From positions 1 to 9,882 of the forward strand of contig CAIQOY010000013.1 of assembly GCA_903873565.1 (NCBI GenBank): a stretch of DNA of 9,882 nucleotides, read 5' to 3'. The DNA is from an uncultured Actinomycetes bacterium (GTDB lineage: Bacteria; Actinomycetota; Thermoleophilia; Gaiellales; F1-60-MAGs149). Every line of letters begins with the position of its first letter. Position 1 is the first letter of the stretch. Position numbers and translations under genes: made by a program. Under the pieces are notes generated by a model, which saw nothing but the letters and a program-made list of their open reading frames with translations, did no database searches and was not told the DNA's origin. Shown here one piece after another: positions 5,834-9,882 of this stretch.

Positions 5834-5835
5834 GC
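5828..5835. other. Palindrome GCCTAGGC containing both convergent stop codons
   Basis: The 8-bp palindrome reads GCC TAG (Ala-stop) on either strand. It ends the methyltransferase on the plus strand and the aminotransferase on the minus strand. The genes overlap by 4 nt (5830-5833), leaving no room for a conventional terminator between them. Confidence 0.85.
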
Positions 5836-7077
5836 CAGCCGGTCGAGCGCGCGGCGCAGCGCGTCGGCGGCGAAGTCCAGCTCGTCGTCGCCGACCGTCA
5901 GCGCCGGCGACAGGGCGATCCCGTCGGCGAGGCCGCGGCTGAGGAGGCCCTCGTCGCGGGCGGCGTGCCAGAGCGCCCCGCCCGCGTCGGGCCGGCGCTC
6001 CAGGAGGTCGGGCGCGAGCACGATCGCCGCGAGGAACCCGACGCCCGCCCGCACCTCGCCGACCAGCGGGTGGTCGGACACCGCGCCGATGGCGTCGGCG
6101 AACCAGCCCTCGTCCGTGCGGGCCCGGTGCACGAGGCCGTCCGCGGCGAGCAGGTCGAGGTTCGCGAGCGCGGCGGCGCAGCAGACCGGGTGCCCGCTGT
6201 AGGTCTGGCCGTGCATGAAGCCCTCGGCGCCGTCCGCCCACAGCGGGTCGGCGATGCCCGGCGCCACGATCACGCCGCCGAGCGGCAGGTACCCGCTGGT
6301 GACGCCCTTCGCGAACGCGATCAGGTCGGGCTCGAGCCCGAAGCGCTCCACGGCCAGCCACTCGCCGAGCCGCCCGAAGCCGTTGGTCACGATGTCCGCG
6401 ATCGTGACGATCCCGTGCGCGCGGCAGAGCGCCTGCGCGCCCTCGAGGTAGCCCGGGCGCGGGGCGTGCACGCCGCCCGAGCCGATCACCGGCTCGAAGA
6501 CGAAGGCGGCGACCCGCTCCGGCCCGATCGTCGCGATCGCGTCGGCCAGCGCGTCGAGGTCGTCGTGCGGCACCTCCGCGGTGCCGGGCATCAGCGGCCC
6601 GAACCCGTCGCGGTAGGGCATCCCGAGGATGCTGGTGCCGATGCCGTGCGTGCCGTGGTAGCCGTGGGTCCGGTGCAGGACGACGGTGCGGTCCGGGTGC
6701 CCGGCCGCGTGGTGGTGGAAGCGGGCGAGCTTGACGGCGGTGTCGATCGAGTCGCTGCCGCCGCTGGTCAGGAAGACCCGCGAGCCGGGCTGCGGCGCGT
6801 ACCCGGCGAGGCGCTCGGCGAGCGCGAGCGCCGGGCGGTTGGCGAGGTCGCCGAAGACGTGGAAGGCGTCGAGCTCGGCCAGCTGCGCCTGGATCGCGGC
6901 GGCGATCTCCGGCCGCCCGTGGCCGACGTTGCAGTACCAGAGGCTCGCCGACCCGTCGAGGTAGCGCGTGCCCTGCTCGTCCCACACCCAGCAGCCCTCG
7001 CCGCGGGCGATCACGACCTCGCGGCCGTCGACCGCGGCCATGTCCGAGAACGGGTGCCAGAGGGAGGTCGTCGCCAC
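5830..7077 (-). CDS. Class III PLP-dependent aminotransferase (omega-amino acid type)
   Basis: This 415-residue fold type I enzyme belongs to the family of omega-amino acid:pyruvate, GABA and adenosylmethionine-7-keto-8-aminopelargonate (BioA) aminotransferases. Visible are HPFSDM (8-13), a WDEQGTRYLDG strand (32-42), the PLP-phosphate loop SGGSDSIDTAVKLAR (105-119), the cofactor-stacking HGYHG (138-142), EPVIGSGG (195-202), Asp228 that pairs with the pyridine nitrogen, FAKGVTSGYLPLGG (255-268) with Schiff-base Lys257, and QTYSGHP (291-297). After Asp228 comes Ile rather than the usual Glu (ADIVTNGFGR). The LWHPF opening recalls BioA, but no biotin gene is nearby and the substrate is open. 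The GTG at 7077 follows a TAGGCT box by 7 nt and gives a normal family N-terminus. The dus stop is 38 nt upstream. Confidence 0.9.
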   Translation of the reverse strand: MATTSLWHPFSDMAAVDGREVVIARGEGCWVWDEQGTRYLDGSASLWYCNVGHGRPEIAAAIQAQLAELDAFHVFGDLANRPALALAERLAGYAPQPGSRVFLTSGGSDSIDTAVKLARFHHHAAGHPDRTVVLHRTHGYHGTHGIGTSILGMPYRDGFGPLMPGTAEVPHDDLDALADAIATIGPERVAAFVFEPVIGSGGVHAPRPGYLEGAQALCRAHGIVTIADIVTNGFGRLGEWLAVERFGLEPDLIAFAKGVTSGYLPLGGVIVAPGIADPLWADGAEGFMHGQTYSGHPVCCAAALANLDLLAADGLVHRARTDEGWFADAIGAVSDHPLVGEVRAGVGFLAAIVLAPDLLERRPDAGGALWHAARDEGLLSRGLADGIALSPALTVGDDELDFAADALRRALDRLA

Positions 7078-7084
7078 GGCGCGT

Positions 7085-7090
7085 AGCCTA
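7085..7090 (-). promoter_or_regulatory. Putative -10 box (TAGGCT) for leaderless aminotransferase
   Basis: On the minus strand TAGGCT, a 7-nt spacer (ACGCGCC) and the GTG start follow one another, with no Shine-Dalgarno sequence. It lies in the 38-nt gap after dus, so the aminotransferase probably has its own transcript besides any read-through. Confidence 0.5.
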
Positions 7091-7115
7091 GTCCGATCGC
7101 AGCACCGCGGCGGGC

Positions 7116-8198
7116 TCAGCCGCCGCCGTAGAGCGAGATCGGCAGGTCCAGCTCGGCGTCGTCGCCGAGCGCGTCGAGGGCGGCGATGTCGGCCTCCATC
7201 TGCGCGATCAGGGGCGCCGCGCCGGGCGCGGCGGCGAGCAGGGCGGCCTCGACCTCGGCGGTGGTCTGCAGGGTCGAGAGCTCCTGGCGCAGGGTGCGCG
7301 GGAAGCGGCCGCGGCGCAGGTACCAGGCGTGGAACTTGCGCAGGAAGTGGACGGCGCGCGGCTCGCCGAGCTCGCGCACGGTCTCGCGCACGAAGCGGAT
7401 GTGCTCGGCGACCACCTGCTCGTTGGTGGGGCGCACGTCGCGGTCCTCGCGCAGCGACTGCAGGAGCCACGGGTTGCCCTGGGCGCCGCGGCCGATCATC
7501 ACCGCGGCGCAGCCCGTGGTCTCGAGCACCACGCGGGCGCGCTCGCGCGAGTCGATGTCGCCGGAGGCGATCACGGGCACGGAGACGAGCGAGACGAGCT
7601 CGGCGGTGAGGGCGTGGTCGGCCGTGCCGGTGTACATCTGCTTGGCGCTGCGCGGGTGCAGGGTCAGGGCGCGGGCGCCGGCCGCCTCGAAGCGGGGGCC
7701 GGCGACGGCGAAGTCGCGCGAGCCGTTGTCGACGCCACGGCGCATCTTGACGGTGACGGGGACCTCGACGGCGTTCGCGACGGCCTCGACGATGCGGGCG
7801 CCCCGCTCGGCGCCGCCCTCCGTGAGGGTCGCGCCCGCGCCCGTCTTCGTGACCTTGCGCACCGGGCAGCCCATGTTGATGTCGACGATGTCGGCGCCGG
7901 CGGCGACGCACATGCGGGCGGCCTCCGCCATCTGGACCGGGTCCGACCCGAAGATCTGGACGGCCAGGGGGCGCTCGTCGGGGGCGATCCGCAGGTAGTC
8001 CTTCGTGCGCTCGTTGCCGTGCCCGAGTCCGCAGGCCGAGACCATCTCCGAGCAGACCAGGCCGGCGCCGTGGCGGCGGCCCTGGCGGCGGAAGGCCTGC
8101 ACCGAGACGCCCGCCATCGGGGCCAGCACGACGCGGCCCGGGATCTCCACATCGCCGATCGTCCAGACGTCGGCCAGGCTGCGCACGTCGACGGCCAC
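7116..8198 (-). CDS. dus: tRNA-dihydrouridine synthase (DusB-like)
   Basis: This 360-residue FMN- and NADPH-dependent enzyme reduces uridines in tRNA D loops. It has an N-terminal TIM barrel and a C-terminal helical tRNA-binding domain. Motifs are VVLAPMAGVS (23-32), QIFGSDP (81-87), DINMGCPVRKVTKTGAGATL (106-125) with catalytic Cys111, TVKMRRG (149-155), LHPRSAKQMYTG (180-191), IASGDI and MIGRGAQGNPWLL. The glycine-rich elements are slightly off the usual HGRTR and GNGD forms, but all catalytic positions are kept. The helical domain has the RKFHAWYLRRGR-type stretch seen in DusB/NifR3 relatives. The GTG at 8198 was chosen because TACCCT sits 6 nt upstream and longer starts would run into greA. 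In Bacillus and many clostridia a dus gene precedes greA and/or lysS on the same strand; here it is divergent from them. Confidence 0.93.
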   Translation of the reverse strand: MAVDVRSLADVWTIGDVEIPGRVVLAPMAGVSVQAFRRQGRRHGAGLVCSEMVSACGLGHGNERTKDYLRIAPDERPLAVQIFGSDPVQMAEAARMCVAAGADIVDINMGCPVRKVTKTGAGATLTEGGAERGARIVEAVANAVEVPVTVKMRRGVDNGSRDFAVAGPRFEAAGARALTLHPRSAKQMYTGTADHALTAELVSLVSVPVIASGDIDSRERARVVLETTGCAAVMIGRGAQGNPWLLQSLREDRDVRPTNEQVVAEHIRFVRETVRELGEPRAVHFLRKFHAWYLRRGRFPRTLRQELSTLQTTAEVEAALLAAAPGAAPLIAQMEADIAALDALGDDAELDLPISLYGGG

Positions 8199-8204
8199 GG
8201 GGTC

Positions 8205-8210
8205 AGGGTA
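8205..8210 (-). promoter_or_regulatory. Putative -10 box (TACCCT) for leaderless dus
   Basis: On the minus strand TACCCT, the spacer GACCCC and the GTG start follow directly. This is nearly the same string as before rsmI (TACCCT plus six pyrimidine-rich bases). No -35 consensus is visible. Confidence 0.5.
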
Positions 8211-8244
8211 TCGGAGACCGGCTCGCCGTTCGCCGAGCGGTGCG

Positions 8245-8250
8245 TACAAT
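8245..8250 (+). promoter_or_regulatory. Putative -10 box (TACAAT) of the greA-lysS operon
   Basis: TACAAT is the closest match to TATAAT in the window. Initiation about 7 nt downstream would give a leader of roughly 45 nt before the GTG at 8304. No good -35 is seen upstream. It faces away from the dus promoter. Confidence 0.55.
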
Positions 8251-8264
8251 GCGGGGCCGAACGA

Positions 8265-8281
8265 GGCGCCCCGTGGGCGCC
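8265..8281 (+). other. Hairpin in the greA 5' leader
   Basis: A 7-bp perfect stem, GGCGCCC with GGGCGCC, closes a CGT loop. It ends 13 nt before the greA ribosome site. No U-run follows, so it is not a classical attenuator. It may stabilise the leader or tune translation. Confidence 0.4.
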
Positions 8282-8294
8282 CGCCGAGACCGCC

Positions 8295-8300
8295 GGAGGG
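8295..8300 (+). promoter_or_regulatory. Shine-Dalgarno site of greA
   Basis: GGAGGG lies 3 nt before the GTG at 8304, a tight spacing. It is the clearest anti-16S match in the window and supports that start over any upstream alternative. Confidence 0.65.
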
Positions 8301-8303
8301 ACC

Positions 8304-8777
8304 GTGGCCAAGGAAGTCGTACTCACCGCCGAGGGCTATCGCGAGCTGAAGGAGCGCCTGGACCACCTCACGACGGAGCGCCGTCGCGAGGTCGCCGAGC
8401 GCATCAAGGAGGCGCGCGAGTTCGGCGACATCTCGGAGAACTCGGAGTACGACGACGCCAAGAACGAGCAGGCGCTGCTCGAGGACGAGATCGCGGAGCT
8501 CGAGGAGCAGCTGCGCGACGCCGTCATCGTCGAGAAGGGCGACCAGCCCCGCGGCGAGGTCGCGATCGGCTCGACGGTGACCGTCAAGGGCCCCCGCGGC
8601 AAGGAGCGCAAGTTCAAGCTGGTGGGCTCGGCCGAGGCCGACCCGGACAACGACCGGCTCTCGAACGAGTCCCCGATCGGCCGCGCCGTGCTCGGCGGCA
8701 AGAAGGGCGACAAGGTCGAGGTGCTGACGCCCAAGGGCGCCGTCAAGTACGAGATCGTCTCGATCTCGCGCGCCTAG
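8304..8777 (+). CDS. greA: Transcript cleavage factor GreA
   Basis: GreA, 157 residues, enters the secondary channel of backtracked RNA polymerase and stimulates cleavage of the extruded RNA 3' end. The N-terminal coiled coil (about 10-75) carries the acidic tip DISENSEYDDAKNE (42-55), including D42 and E45, which match the Mg-coordinating D41 and E44 of the E. coli protein. The C-terminal FKBP-like domain has IGSTVTVKG (88-96), the SAEADPDNDRLSNESPIGRAVLG stretch (about 108-130) and GDKVEV. Length is the family standard. The GTG at 8304 gives the usual MAKEVVLTAEGY opening. lysS follows after 7 nt, so the two are probably one transcript. A TACAAT promoter and a short hairpin leader lie upstream. 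Confidence 0.96.
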   Translation: MAKEVVLTAEGYRELKERLDHLTTERRREVAERIKEAREFGDISENSEYDDAKNEQALLEDEIAELEEQLRDAVIVEKGDQPRGEVAIGSTVTVKGPRGKERKFKLVGSAEADPDNDRLSNESPIGRAVLGGKKGDKVEVLTPKGAVKYEIVSISRA

Positions 8778-8780
8778 GGA
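8776..8780 (+). promoter_or_regulatory. Shine-Dalgarno site of lysS, overlapping the greA stop
   Basis: AGGGA overlaps the last two bases of the greA TAG stop and lies 4 nt before the lysS GTG. This links termination on greA to initiation on lysS. Confidence 0.5.
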
Positions 8781-8784
8781 CCCC

Positions 8785-9882
<1,098 letters not shown>

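Noticed and set aside
4889..7086. Long open frames opposing the coaX, methyltransferase and aminotransferase region on both strands
   Set aside because: They are compositional shadows of the real genes. The minus-strand one reads through the methyltransferase and shifts frame relative to the aminotransferase.

Overview
The window is very GC-rich chromosomal DNA, roughly three quarters G+C by eye. It carries almost only conserved housekeeping genes. A LytR-CpsA-Psr wall protein, a DUF2469 protein, GTG starts and leaderless-type promoters point to Actinobacteriota. A deep-branching class such as Thermoleophilia (Solirubrobacterales) is my best guess, but that placement is an inference. I see no mobile element, CRISPR array, phage gene or toxin-antitoxin pair.

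Layout. (1) 1-1480: a divergent pair, with rsmI running off the left edge on the minus strand and an LCP-family wall polymer ligase on the plus strand, separated by only 43 bp. (2) 1481-1644: an elongator tRNA-Met(CAT) with a TAGGAT -10 box in front and a strong GC hairpin behind. (3) 1673-2218: an unrecognised six-helix membrane protein. (4) 2237-5833: a tightly packed plus-strand cluster folP-folB-folK-DUF2469-coaX-methyltransferase, with ATGA/GTGA overlaps at three joints. It covers the folate pterin branch and the first step of CoA synthesis. (5) 5830-8198: two minus-strand genes, a class III PLP aminotransferase and a tRNA dihydrouridine synthase. The aminotransferase meets the methyltransferase tail to tail at a shared CTAG. 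(6) 8304-9882: greA followed 7 nt later by lysS, which runs off the right edge.

The order folP-folB-folK ... dus ... greA-lysS matches a neighbourhood found across Gram-positive bacteria (Bacillus has coaX ... folP-folB-folK ... dus-lysS, and Mycobacterium has folP-folB-folK ... panC-panD-coaX ... lysS). Here it is split by the aminotransferase-dus block on the opposite strand.

I did not find a new multi-gene system. The most notable signal is in gene expression. Six genes that open a transcription unit each have a TANNNT box 6-7 nt before the start codon and mostly no Shine-Dalgarno sequence, which suggests leaderless mRNAs. Genes inside operons, and greA, instead use Shine-Dalgarno sites or stop-start overlaps. 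Secondary points are the shared-CTAG convergent stops, confinement of CTAG to gene boundaries, a DUF2469 gene inside the folate/CoA cluster, and an aminotransferase with Ile in place of the usual Glu after the PLP-contacting Asp.
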